DNA from: Hyphomonas sp.
GTDB taxonomy: Bacteria > Pseudomonadota > Alphaproteobacteria > Caulobacterales > Hyphomonadaceae
Direction: 5' to 3'
Length of the DNA stretch: 64,000 nucleotides
Assembly (NCBI RefSeq): GCF_022844445.1
Contig: NZ_JALHLS010000002.1
Location: 248,001 to 312,000, forward strand
The translations under genes and the position numbers were made by a program. The stretch's first letter is position 1, and every line of letters starts with the position of its first letter. Positions 25,770-34,671 of this stretch are shown one piece after another. A model generated the notes under the pieces. It had not been told where the DNA came from and did no database searches. It saw only the letters and a list, made by a program, of their open reading frames with translations.

Positions 25770-27146
25770 ATGACCGAAACCAGCGCCCCCACGCCTGAAG
25801 AGCAGGGGAAGATCGATCTGGTCTTCCTGCGCGACCTCGCCGATGCAGTCGACGAGCGCGATGTCCGCTGGCTGGCCCGCACCCTCAAGCGCATGCACCC
25901 GGCCGATGCGGCCGATGCACTCGAGGCGCTGGAATATGATACGTTCGAAGAGGCGGTTGAGCTGCTCGGTGGGGAGCTGCCTCCGGAAATCCTGATCGAG
26001 CTTCGCGACTCCTACCGCGAAGACGCCGTCGACATGCTGCCCGACCAGGCGGTCGCGCAGGCCCTCGACGAACTCGATTCGGACGATGCGACGACCATTC
26101 TCGAAGACCTTGAGGAAGATCGCCGCGAGCGCATCCTGGAAGACCTCGCCCCGGTAGACCGGGCCGAACTCGAGCGCAGTCTGGGCTACGAAGAGGAAAC
26201 CGCCGGCCGTCTGATGCAGACGGAGTTTGTCGCGGTTCCGGAATTCTGGACCGTCGGCCAGACCATCGATCATGCCCGCACGCTCGGCACGGAACTGCCG
26301 GAAGTCTTCTATGACGTCTACGTCACCGACCCTGCGCATCGACTCCTCGGCATCGTCTCGCTGGCGAACCTCCTGCGCCAGCCGCGCGAAACGCTGCTCG
26401 AAGACATCATGCAAGAGCCGACCACGACGTTAGATACGTCGACCGACCAGGAAGACGTGGCCTTCCAGTTCCAGAAATACTCGCTCGCCTCCGCCCCGGT
26501 CACCGATACCGCCGGCCGCCTCGTCGGCATGATCACGGTCGATGACATGGTCGACGTCATGCACTCGGAGCATTCCGAAGACCTGCTGGCCCTCTCCAAC
26601 GTGTCTTCGGCGGATGCGTCCGACACTGTCTTGGAAACCGTGAAGGCACGTCTGCCCTGGCTCGCCATCAACCTGTTCACCGCTTTTATTGCCTCGGCGA
26701 TCATCTCGATGTTCGAAGGCGCCATCGAGCAGGTCGTGGCCCTCGCTATCCTGATGCCCGTGGTGGCGGCCCTCGGCGGCAATGCCGGCAGTCAGGGCCT
26801 CGCCGTGGCCGTCCGCGCCATCGCCTCGCGCCAGCTCGGCGGTTCGGCAGCCCGCCGGGCGGTGATGCGTGAGTTCCTCGCCGCCGCCATCAACGGCCTG
26901 CTGATCGGCACCGGCGTCGGCGTCATCGCCCTGTTCTGGTTCGGCGATACCGGCCTCGGCCTGGTCATCGGCTTTGCCATGTTCGGTACCTTCCTCTGGG
27001 CTGGCCTGTCGGGCATCCTGGTGCCGCTCGGCCTCAAGCGCCTGGGTGCGGATCCTGCTGTAGCCTCGTCGGTTTTCGTATTAACTTTGACCGATGTCAT
27101 GGCGTTCTTCAGCTTCCTCGGCCTTGCGAGCCTCGTTCTCTTGTAA
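25770..27146 (+). CDS. mgtE: Magnesium transporter MgtE
   Basis: A 458-residue protein with the complete MgtE plan: an N-terminal superhelical Mg2+-sensing domain (LARTLKRMHPADAADALEAL, about 1-140), a CBS pair (about 145-265, with DIMQEPTTTLDTS and LVGMITVDDMVDVMHSE) and five C-terminal TM helices containing the pore region (PVVAALGGNAGSQGLAVAVRA). It is a homodimeric Mg2+ channel gated by cytoplasmic Mg2+. Only about 60 nt lie upstream, so no M-box-like leader is present. GAGAGG precedes the ATG. Confidence 0.96.
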   Translation: MTETSAPTPEEQGKIDLVFLRDLADAVDERDVRWLARTLKRMHPADAADALEALEYDTFEEAVELLGGELPPEILIELRDSYREDAVDMLPDQAVAQALDELDSDDATTILEDLEEDRRERILEDLAPVDRAELERSLGYEEETAGRLMQTEFVAVPEFWTVGQTIDHARTLGTELPEVFYDVYVTDPAHRLLGIVSLANLLRQPRETLLEDIMQEPTTTLDTSTDQEDVAFQFQKYSLASAPVTDTAGRLVGMITVDDMVDVMHSEHSEDLLALSNVSSADASDTVLETVKARLPWLAINLFTAFIASAIISMFEGAIEQVVALAILMPVVAALGGNAGSQGLAVAVRAIASRQLGGSAARRAVMREFLAAAINGLLIGTGVGVIALFWFGDTGLGLVIGFAMFGTFLWAGLSGILVPLGLKRLGADPAVASSVFVLTLTDVMAFFSFLGLASLVLL

Positions 27147-27254
27147 ACAGACGGAATTTCGGCCGAATCTCGCGTTGGAGGCGAATGGGCGCGCGTTTTG
27201 CAAGGTGCGCCTGTAGGCAATTCGCCGGATGTACCACAACGGGAGTTAGTGGGT

Positions 27255-28466
27255 TTGGCCCGTCCCATGCGCACGTCAGCACAGGGTCTCGAGCTCATCC
27301 AGAGCTTCGAGGGCTTTCGCCCGCGGGCGGCGCGCTTGCCGGGTGGCGGCTGGCTGATTGGCTATGGCCACACTGCCACGGCTCGCGCCGGCCTGCAGAT
27401 CACCCCCCGCGATGCCGCGTTGATTTTGCGCCACCATGATCTGCCCCGGATTGAACAGCAGATCGCCGAGCAGGTGTTGAGCCCGCTCAGCCAGAACGAA
27501 TTCGACGCCCTCGTCTCCTTCGCCTTCAATATCGGCCCGGAAGCCTTCGCGAACTCCGATGTCGTCGCTGCGCTGAATGCCGGCGACCGGGCGCTGGCCG
27601 CCAATGCCATGTGGGCCTGGCGCCTCGCCAACATCTCCGGCGAGCTGCGTGTGGTCGATGCGCTGGCCCGCCGCCGCGCCGCCGAGATCGCCCATTTCCT
27701 GGAACACCCCGCCGGCCGCGCGGCCATCCCGGGCGCGCTCGTCCGCCCGCTGGCCCAGCAAGGCCACGATGACGAGGAAAGCGGTGCCGGCGCCAGTTCC
27801 GTCACCATCGGCCCGCGTGTAACCGGCGAGACGCCTGCCGCCGCGCCCGAGAACTCCACGCAGGCCGCCGCCCGCGCGGTCAGCGAGCGTATCGCCCGCA
27901 TCCTGGGCGAAGCGCCGCGCCAGCCCGCCTCGCCGCCGCCGCAGCCCCTCGCAGCGAGCGACGGGCCGACCCCGGAAGAGATTACAGACGCCGTAAAGGC
28001 CCTCGTGGGCGATGAGCCCATCGCCGCGCCGCTGACCTCCGCCACGGCGCCCCAGCGCGCCAAGGGCCCGCCGGAAGGCATCGAGCGCCGCCGCATGCCG
28101 CGCCCGGCCAACGGCACGACAACGGATACGGCCTTGCCGCCGCTGCCGCCCGCTGAAGGCGTCGTCGTGGATGACCTCGAAATCGTCCAGGTCGACCAGC
28201 GCGACCTCGAGCGCGCCATCCAGGAGAACGGCGATCATGACACCACCGCCGTCCGCAATCTCGGCGCCTGGATGCCTTATGCGCTGCTCTCCGGCCTCGG
28301 CCTCGTCGGCCTGATTGCCGGCGTCGAGCGCTTCATCTCGCAGGCTGCCCGTCCCGTACTGCGCGGCAGCGACGTTTATGCCGGGCCTGTCCTGGCCCTT
28401 GGCGGCGGCTTCCTGTTCCTGATCGCCAGCTATTATCTCTACCGGGCGATGACCCGTCAGGACTGA
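27255..28466 (+). CDS. spmX: SpmX-type muramidase-domain polar protein
   Basis: A 403-residue protein with an N-terminal GH24 phage-lysozyme-like domain (about 8-150: ELIQSFEGFRP, WLIGYGHT, FDALVSFAFNIG). A long Pro/Ala-rich acidic linker (about 160-325) and two C-terminal TM segments (YALLSGLGLVGLIAGV; VLALGGGFLFLIASYYLY) follow. This is the domain plan of SpmX, the Caulobacter stalked-pole protein that recruits DivJ. The catalytic Glu19 is kept, but the positions of T4 lysozyme Asp20 and Thr26 are both Leu, suggesting loss of normal hydrolysis. TTG at 27255 is preferred (GGGAG 9 nt upstream); ATG 27267 is an alternative. DivJ is not encoded nearby. Confidence 0.8.
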   Translation: MARPMRTSAQGLELIQSFEGFRPRAARLPGGGWLIGYGHTATARAGLQITPRDAALILRHHDLPRIEQQIAEQVLSPLSQNEFDALVSFAFNIGPEAFANSDVVAALNAGDRALAANAMWAWRLANISGELRVVDALARRRAAEIAHFLEHPAGRAAIPGALVRPLAQQGHDDEESGAGASSVTIGPRVTGETPAAAPENSTQAAARAVSERIARILGEAPRQPASPPPQPLAASDGPTPEEITDAVKALVGDEPIAAPLTSATAPQRAKGPPEGIERRRMPRPANGTTTDTALPPLPPAEGVVVDDLEIVQVDQRDLERAIQENGDHDTTAVRNLGAWMPYALLSGLGLVGLIAGVERFISQAARPVLRGSDVYAGPVLALGGGFLFLIASYYLYRAMTRQD

Positions 28467-28505
28467 AACGGTGACACGGAAGGGCGCCCTTGCTAGGGAA
28501 GTCCA

Positions 28506-29678
28506 ATGATTCCGAACACCTATCCCACGCTGAACTTCGATCTCGGTGAAACCGCGGACATGATCCGCGAAACCGTGAAAAACTTTGCCCAGAACGAGAT
28601 CGCGCCCCGCGCGGCGGAGATAGACCGCACGGACAAGTTCCCGCGCGACCTCCTGCCAAAAATGGGCGAACTCGGCCTCCTCGGCATCACCGTCGAAGAG
28701 GAATGGGGCGGCACCGGCCTCGGCTATCTCGAGCACGTCGTGGCGATGGAGGAAATCTCCCGCGCCTCCGCGTCTGTTGGCCTCTCCTATGGCGCCCACT
28801 CGAACCTCTGCGTCAACCAGCTGCGCCGCTGGGGCAATGACGACCAGAAGGCCCGCTACCTGCCCAAGCTGATCTCCGGCGAACACCTCGGCTCCCTCGC
28901 CATGAGCGAAAGCGGTGCCGGCTCCGATGTCGTCTCGATGAAACTGCGCGCCGACAGACAAGGCGACCGTTACGTCCTCAACGGCACCAAGATGTGGATC
29001 ACCAACGCGCCGGATGCGGACACGCTCGTCGTCTACGCAAAGACCGATCCGAACGGCGGCTCGAAGGGCATCACGGCCTTCCTGATCGAGCGAGGCTTCA
29101 AGGGCTTCTCGGTTGCCCAGAAGCTCGACAAGCTCGGCATGCGCGGCTCCGAAACCGGCGAACTCGTGTTCGAGGATTGCGAAGTCCCTGAGGCCAACGT
29201 CATGGGTCCAGTGGGCGCAGGCGCGCGCATCCTCATGAGCGGCCTCGACTATGAGCGCGCCGTGCTGTCCGCTGGCCCGACCGGCATCATGCAGGCCTGC
29301 CTCGACGTCGTCATTCCCTACATCCACGACCGCAAGCAGTTCGGCCAGTCGATCGGCGAGTTCCAGCTCGTGCAGGGCAAGCTCGCGGACATGTACGTAC
29401 AGATGAACGCCGCCAAGGCCTATGTCTACGCGGTGGCAAAGGCCTGCGACCGCGGCGAGACTGCCCGCAAGGACGCCGCCGGCGCGATCCTCTACGCCGC
29501 CGAAACTGCCACCAAGCTCGCGCTCGACGCGATCCAGCTCCTCGGCGGGAATGGCTACATCAACGAGTATCCCACGGGCCGCCTGCTGCGCGATGCCAAG
29601 CTCTACGAGATCGGCGCCGGCACCAGCGAAATCCGCCGCTGGCTGATCGGCCGCGAACTGTTCAACGAGACGGCCTGA
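28506..29678 (+). CDS. ivd: Isovaleryl-CoA dehydrogenase
   Basis: A 390-residue acyl-CoA dehydrogenase of the isovaleryl-CoA subgroup, converting isovaleryl-CoA to 3-methylcrotonyl-CoA in leucine catabolism. Diagnostic segments are [52 protein letters not shown], and [13 protein letters not shown], where Glu250 is the IVD-type catalytic base position. The C-terminus [18 protein letters not shown] is also typical. AGGGAAG lies before the ATG. The pathway continues with mccB, a hydratase and mccA at 34.7-42 kb, so the set is split by unrelated genes. Confidence 0.95.
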   Translation: MIPNTYPTLNFDLGETADMIRETVKNFAQNEIAPRAAEIDRTDKFPRDLLPKMGELGLLGITVEEEWGGTGLGYLEHVVAMEEISRASASVGLSYGAHSNLCVNQLRRWGNDDQKARYLPKLISGEHLGSLAMSESGAGSDVVSMKLRADRQGDRYVLNGTKMWITNAPDADTLVVYAKTDPNGGSKGITAFLIERGFKGFSVAQKLDKLGMRGSETGELVFEDCEVPEANVMGPVGAGARILMSGLDYERAVLSAGPTGIMQACLDVVIPYIHDRKQFGQSIGEFQLVQGKLADMYVQMNAAKAYVYAVAKACDRGETARKDAAGAILYAAETATKLALDAIQLLGGNGYINEYPTGRLLRDAKLYEIGAGTSEIRRWLIGRELFNETA

Positions 29679-29684
29679 CCAGTC

Positions 29685-30128
29685 ATGGCGGGGTTGCCTG
29701 ACCTTCAGGTTGCAACGCCGGATGATGCCGAAGAAATTGCCGCCATCTATGCGACGTTCGTGCGCGATACCATCAACTCGTTCGAGGCAATGGTGCCCGA
29801 TGCCGCCGAAATGGCGCGGCGCATTGCGAGGACGCTGGAAACCCATCCCTGGCTCGTTGCGGAAGAAGCGGGCCGCATCATCGGCTAAGCCTACGCTTCA
29901 CAGCGCCGCACGCGCGAAGCCTATCACTGGTCCTGCGATGTCACCGTCTGTCTTGCCGAGGGCGCACGCGGACGCCGCCTTGGAACCGGTCTCTATACGG
30001 AGCTTATCCGGATCCTGCGCGCGCAGGGATTCCGCAACGCCTTCGCAGGCATAGCGCTACGCAATCCCGCCAGTGCGGCGCTGCACGAGAGCGTCGGCTT
30101 TCGCCACCTCGGCGCTGAGCTTACTTGA
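29685..30128 (+). pseudogene. GNAT acetyltransferase (phosphinothricin-acetyltransferase-like) interrupted by one in-frame stop
   Basis: From the ATG at 29685, the frame reads a PAT-like GNAT N-terminus (VATPDDAEEIAAIYATFV, SFEAMVPDAAEMARR, WLVAEEAGRIIG), then TAA at codon 68 where the family has the Tyr of GYAYAS. The same frame continues intact: AYASQRRTREAYHWSCDV, the acetyl-CoA loop ARGRRLGTGLYTELI, and LRNPASAALHESVGF, ending at TGA 30126-30128. The tail is also about 20-30 residues shorter than usual and overlaps the end of the opposing SRPBCC gene by 8 nt. One substitution (TAY to TAA) explains the break. The pieces downstream lack a start, so the gene is most likely dead. Confidence 0.8.
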
Positions 30129-30609
30129 ACCGGTCCGGCTGCTTCGCAATCAGCGCTTCCAGCTTCGGCAGGCCGTCCACCAGTCCCTTCGTCAGCTGTC
30201 CGGTCACCAGACCGCCCAGGAATAGCGGCGCGCTCGCCTTGCCGCTCCAGCGCAGCTCGCAGCCGCCTTCGACCGGCACCACGCGGTAGTCTTCCACCGC
30301 CGCAGAGACGGGCAGGGTGGAACGCTCGAACCGGAAGGCCATACGCTTGCCTTCGTCCCATGCAAAGAACGTCTCTTCAATGATCTGATCGCCGACTTCC
30401 ACCGTGCGCGTCGTTCCCGGGCCAAACGGCTTGGGGCTCGTCCAGGTCACCTTCGTGATCGGCAGCCACTCCGTCCAGGCCGGACCGTCCAGCAGCGCAT
30501 TCCACACCATCTGCGGCGGGAAGGGGAAGCGGTGCACGGCGCTCGCCTGCTTGGCTGTCGCAAGGTATTCCTCGCCGACCTGCTTGTGGGCTTTGGGTGT
30601 CTTGGCCAT
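30121..30609 (-). CDS. SRPBCC (START/polyketide-cyclase-like) family protein
   Basis: A 162-residue protein with the helix-grip fold pattern of SRPBCC proteins: HRFPFPPQMVWNALLDGPAW at the start, ITKVTWTSPKPFGPGTTRTV, IEETFFAWDEGKRMAFRFE, and a long amphipathic C-terminal helix (VDGLPKLEALIAKQ). The ATG at 30609 follows AGAGGAG; upstream codons are non-conserved. Such proteins bind small hydrophobic ligands or act as cyclases or stress proteins. No specific role is evident. It converges on the broken GNAT gene. Confidence 0.78.
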   Translation of the reverse strand: MAKTPKAHKQVGEEYLATAKQASAVHRFPFPPQMVWNALLDGPAWTEWLPITKVTWTSPKPFGPGTTRTVEVGDQIIEETFFAWDEGKRMAFRFERSTLPVSAAVEDYRVVPVEGGCELRWSGKASAPLFLGGLVTGQLTKGLVDGLPKLEALIAKQPDRFK

Positions 30610-30711
30610 CGAAATCTCCTCTGCGCACACGGGCGCTATAGGGCCCATCACGTGCCAGCTTTCGTCAAAACCGTCTACGGACAATCAGGCCGGAGAAAGC
30701 CTCACCCTGCG

Positions 30712-32682
30712 TCAGCCCGCCTGCAGCATTGTGCGGACTTGTTCATCCGGCAGGCTCAGGATCTGCGTGATCGCCGTCACCAGCGACCGCTCGTCGATCG
30801 GCTTGGACACATAGCCGTCAAAGCCCTTCGAGAGGAACTTCTCCCGGTCGCCGTGCATCGAATCTGCGGTCAGGGCGATCACCGGTGTCAACCGATTGGC
30901 GCTTCCCGAGGTGCGAAGGCGCTTGAAGGCTTCCGCTCCGTCGAGGCCTGGCATGTGGATGTCCATCAGTACGATGTCGTACTTGTCCATTGCCAGCACT
31001 TCCAGAGCCTCGTTGCCATCGGCGGCCTCGCTGATGTGCAGGCCGTGGATTTCGAGGAACGACCGCGCCACGCGGCGGTTGATCGCATTGTCGTCTACCA
31101 CCAGCGCGCGGCACCCCGTCAGGCCGATGCGCGGCTTGCGCGAGAGTGAAGGGGCCACATTATTGATGGTTTCCTTCATCACGGAATTGCTGGCTTCGGC
31201 CAGGAATGTCAGTGTAAAGACAGATCCCTTTCCGGCCTGACTGACGGCGGTCACGTCGCCGCCCATCATCCGCGCCAACTTGCGCGTGATCGAGAGGCCC
31301 AGCCCCGTCCCGCCAAACCGGCGCGTTGTCGAGCCGTCTTCTTGCGCAAAGGATTCAAACACGCGGTCCATCTTGTCGGCCGCAATGCCGCAGCCGGAAT
31401 CGGAGACGTGGATCGTCACCTTGTGCTGCGCATCGGCCACCAGTTCGCTCGATACCACGATCATCACCTCGCCTTCCGCGGTGAACTTGATCGCGTTCGA
31501 CACAAGATTGCCGACGCACTGGCGCACCCGCACCGGATCGAACATCAGGCGTGAAGGGACGCTGGGATGGATGAACAGCTGGATGCTGATGCCCTTCTCG
31601 CGGGCCGAGGCTTCGTGTAGCTTGAACAAGCCGCTCAACTTATGGCGCAGGTCGCTCGCAACGTTCGATACTTCCATCCGCCCGGCTTCGATCTTGGAGA
31701 GGTCAAGGATGTCGTTGAGCAGCACCATCAGCGTGTTGCCGGAATCCAGGATCACGCCGACTTGCTCGTTCTGCGCCGGCGTCAGATTGCTGTGCGCCAG
31801 TACCTGCGCCATACCCAGGACACCGTTCAGCGGTGTGCGGATCTCATGGCTCATGTTGGCAAGGAACTCGGATTTCAGGCGCGTCGCCTGCTCGGCACGG
31901 TGCAGCGCATCGCGCAGTTCATGCGCCTTCCGGCGCTCCTCGCGCACATCCCGCAACACGGTAATGAAAAGTGTCTCGCCGGTGTCGCCCCAAGGCGTGC
32001 TCGACGTCGAGAACTGAACCTTGATCCGCTCGCCGGTCTTGGTCACCGCTTCGGTGTCACGCTCGAGGCGGATGTTCTCGCCCCGCTCGATCTCGCCAAC
32101 CGTGCTCTTGCCGAAGGCGCGCACAGCGTCGAGCGTCTTCACGCCAAACAGGACGCCGATGTTCTCGCCGACGACTTCTTCCGGTGCATATTCCAGTAAG
32201 TCGCAGACCGCGCGGTTCACATACAGCACTTTGCTGTTGTTGTCTGACAGGATGATCCCGTTAAGCGCATTGTCACATGCTGCGCGTGCAAGCTCAAACC
32301 GGCGCCGGGCATCATCACGCTCGGCAGCAATGTCGGTAATCTCGTGCGAGCAGGAGAGGGCGCCCCTCTCGGTTGGGATGATCATGGTCTTCATGACCTT
32401 GCCGAGCATCCTGGCTGCGCGGCCCTTCTGGGTGATCAGGGTGCGCGGCTCACCGGTGTTGATAACATCCAGCACGCAGCGCACCATTTCGGAGTCGCGA
32501 TACGCAGGGTCGAACTCGAAGATCCGCATGCCTACAATGGTGCCACCATCCGGCAGGATGGACTCGTTCATCAGCTGGTTTGCCGCCACCCACTCAAGAT
32601 CGATGATCTCGCCGAATTCGTTACGTACCGGCGCCGTTTCGCAGACAACAATGGGCAGCTTGTCGAGCAGGTTGGTATCCAT
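30712..32682 (-). CDS. Hybrid sensor histidine kinase with PAS domains and receiver
   Basis: A 656-residue soluble-looking kinase without an obvious TM segment. It has an N-terminal PAS-like region (about 10-115), a second PAS with PAC (about 128-250, containing NGIILSDNNSKVLYVNRAV), HisKA with His279 in NMSHEIRTPLNG, HATPase_c with NAIKFT, SDSGCGIAADKMDRVFE and GGTGLGLSITRKLA, and a C-terminal receiver with Asp574 in IVLMDIHMPGLDG. This is the BarA/RcsC-like hybrid type; phosphate should pass His279 to Asp574 and on to an HPt protein. No cognate HPt or regulator lies nearby. Cytoplasmic PAS input suggests redox or ligand sensing. Confidence 0.92.
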   Translation of the reverse strand: MDTNLLDKLPIVVCETAPVRNEFGEIIDLEWVAANQLMNESILPDGGTIVGMRIFEFDPAYRDSEMVRCVLDVINTGEPRTLITQKGRAARMLGKVMKTMIIPTERGALSCSHEITDIAAERDDARRRFELARAACDNALNGIILSDNNSKVLYVNRAVCDLLEYAPEEVVGENIGVLFGVKTLDAVRAFGKSTVGEIERGENIRLERDTEAVTKTGERIKVQFSTSSTPWGDTGETLFITVLRDVREERRKAHELRDALHRAEQATRLKSEFLANMSHEIRTPLNGVLGMAQVLAHSNLTPAQNEQVGVILDSGNTLMVLLNDILDLSKIEAGRMEVSNVASDLRHKLSGLFKLHEASAREKGISIQLFIHPSVPSRLMFDPVRVRQCVGNLVSNAIKFTAEGEVMIVVSSELVADAQHKVTIHVSDSGCGIAADKMDRVFESFAQEDGSTTRRFGGTGLGLSITRKLARMMGGDVTAVSQAGKGSVFTLTFLAEASNSVMKETINNVAPSLSRKPRIGLTGCRALVVDDNAINRRVARSFLEIHGLHISEAADGNEALEVLAMDKYDIVLMDIHMPGLDGAEAFKRLRTSGSANRLTPVIALTADSMHGDREKFLSKGFDGYVSKPIDERSLVTAITQILSLPDEQVRTMLQAG

Positions 32683-32770
32683 GCTTCGGCACCTCCGGAT
32701 AGGCAGAATTGTTCTGCGAAGCCTGCCGCAACATGCTTAATGTACTGTTGATACTGCAGCAGGTTGAAGG

Positions 32771-34582
32771 CTAGGCCGGGCAGTAGAGCGCGGCAATTTC
32801 GCTCCCCTCCAGGGCTGCCTTTGCGGCGACATAACCGGCCTCCACTGCCGCGTCGTAGGCCGACCAGTCGCGAAGTTCGATTCCGGGCAGGTCCGGCAGG
32901 ATGATCAGATCGGCCATGTCATGCCCGTATTTGGGATCATTGCGCACGGTCGCCGCCCGCATCAGCAGGCCTGCAATCGGAGGCGGGGAGGAAAAGCCGT
33001 TTCGCGCTACCCACTGCCAGAAGTTCAGGGGGTGGGCGAACTCCTCCTTGTTCAGGCCTTCCGGCTGGCCCGACACATCCGAGCCGATCACGAAACCCTG
33101 GTGCAGCTCGCGCATGCAGTCTACGGGGAAGTTGTTCAGAACGGCGCCGTCCACGAGAATGTCCTCTCCGTCCACCACCGGTGGCAGGATGCCGGGCAGA
33201 GAAATGGTTGCCCGCAGAGCCGTTCGCAGGCTGCCGGACCGGTGGATGTGCACCTTTCCGGAGGTCAGGTTCGTCGACAGGGCAAAGAAGGGGATGCGCA
33301 GGTCGCTGATCTCGGTCTCGCCGAAATGCTCCTCCAGCCGCGCATTCACGCGCTTGCCCTTGACCATGCCTACCACCGGCAGGTTGTAGTCGCCCAGCGG
33401 ATTGGTCTCCACAAAGGCCTTGCGGATGCGCCGGTCGATCTCGTTGTCGTCCCAGCCCATGGACACGCAGGCCGCCAGCACGGCGCCCATCGAGGCGCCG
33501 CCAGCAAAGTCGATCGGGATGCCCTTTTCGCGAATTGCCCGGATGGCGCCGATGTGGCTGTAGGCACGCGCGCCGCCGCCTGACAGTACGATGCCGACCG
33601 ACCGGCCCGCCATCACGCGGGCAAGACGCATCGCGTCGGCCTCAGAATCGCCGAACCAGTGGAACAGCCGGTTCGCCCCCGCTGCCGCCAGCCATTCCTG
33701 AGGTCCCGCAGCGCGGCGCTCCGTCCCCGGATGAAGCAGCAGAACGTCTACCAGCTTGAGCCGCTGCGCCGGTGAAGTGTCCTCCGGCATCAGCGGTACT
33801 GAAGGCCGGGCGTCGCCGCGTGCCAGTACCCAGATCCTGTCTGCCTGTCGTGTCGCGAGCTTGAACCAGGATGTATCCCCGATCGCGGCAATCAGGATCA
33901 CCGTGTCGTTGGTCTGCTCCAGTTCGTCAAAGAAGGCCGCCGGTTTCTCATGGCCCTGAACTTCGTCGATGATGGCCACCTTCTGGCCGAACTTCATCAG
34001 CGCCTCGCGCAGCGCCCGCGCCCGGAGGCGCAGGTCGATGGTCGGCGAGGTCGCCAGCAGCGTGTAGACTTTCGGTACGGTGGCGACATTGCGCTGTCCG
34101 CTGCGGCCGAGGCGGCGCAGGATGATCCGGATCATGCCTTCCAGCAGCTCCGGTTCGGATTTCACCAGCTTGTTCCAGCCTGCCCGTGACAGGGCCACCA
34201 CTTCGGAATCGCGCAGTGCATAGACAGAACCTGTATGCGGTTTGTCTTCGCGCACGCCGTCGCCGTTCTGGTCGGTGCCGCCCAGGAACAGGGCCATCTC
34301 GCCCACCGGCTCCCCGGCACGGATATGGCCGAGGAACTCGTTACCCGCTCCGAATGCGCCCAGCGCGCCAGACACCACGAAATAGATCGAATCGGCCAGC
34401 TCACCGGCGAGGAACAGAGGCTGCCCGGCCGGCAGCGAGAACCAGCGCGCCTCCTTGCCCGCCGACCGCATCGCGCGCTGCGAAATGTCCTTCAGCAGCG
34501 GAATCGTTTTCAGATCAGGATTGAGAGGGATCTGCATGACCCGTTTCTTGCGCGCTCTGACTGGGGATTGAAAGCCGTCCAT
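32771..34582 (-). CDS. Patatin-like phospholipase with cyclic-nucleotide-binding domain
   Basis: A 603-residue protein resembling bacterial neuropathy-target-esterase-like enzymes. An N-terminal cNMP-binding fold (about 20-150: WFSLPAGQPLFLAGELADSI, GEMALFLGG) is followed by a Rossmann-like middle region and a patatin domain. The patatin domain has oxyanion loop SGGGARAYSHIGA, nucleophile Ser364 in GGASMGAV and the catalytic Asp in DGAVLNNFPVD. It should deacylate phospholipids or lysophospholipids at the membrane. Start sites at 34582 or 34537 (MQIPLNPDL) are both possible; neither has a strong ribosome site. Confidence 0.9.
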   Translation of the reverse strand: MDGFQSPVRARKKRVMQIPLNPDLKTIPLLKDISQRAMRSAGKEARWFSLPAGQPLFLAGELADSIYFVVSGALGAFGAGNEFLGHIRAGEPVGEMALFLGGTDQNGDGVREDKPHTGSVYALRDSEVVALSRAGWNKLVKSEPELLEGMIRIILRRLGRSGQRNVATVPKVYTLLATSPTIDLRLRARALREALMKFGQKVAIIDEVQGHEKPAAFFDELEQTNDTVILIAAIGDTSWFKLATRQADRIWVLARGDARPSVPLMPEDTSPAQRLKLVDVLLLHPGTERRAAGPQEWLAAAGANRLFHWFGDSEADAMRLARVMAGRSVGIVLSGGGARAYSHIGAIRAIREKGIPIDFAGGASMGAVLAACVSMGWDDNEIDRRIRKAFVETNPLGDYNLPVVGMVKGKRVNARLEEHFGETEISDLRIPFFALSTNLTSGKVHIHRSGSLRTALRATISLPGILPPVVDGEDILVDGAVLNNFPVDCMRELHQGFVIGSDVSGQPEGLNKEEFAHPLNFWQWVARNGFSSPPPIAGLLMRAATVRNDPKYGHDMADLIILPDLPGIELRDWSAYDAAVEAGYVAAKAALEGSEIAALYCPA

Positions 34583-34671
34583 GCTCCCCGTTTACCACAA
34601 ATCCGTTACCGAACCGGTGACATGGCCGTGAGTGGCGGCTAATCCTCGGCCTAAGTGTTAAGGAAGATCGC

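Noticed and set aside
27276..29846. An 856-codon open frame on the reverse strand
   Set aside because: It is antisense to spmX and ivd, whose products match families throughout; the long frame results from GC-rich codon use. Its own translation has no recognisable motif.
29886..29888. Programmed readthrough or recoding at the GNAT TAA
   Set aside because: The codon is TAA rather than TGA or TAG, there is no evident recoding structure, and the gene is also 3'-truncated. Simple inactivation is more likely.
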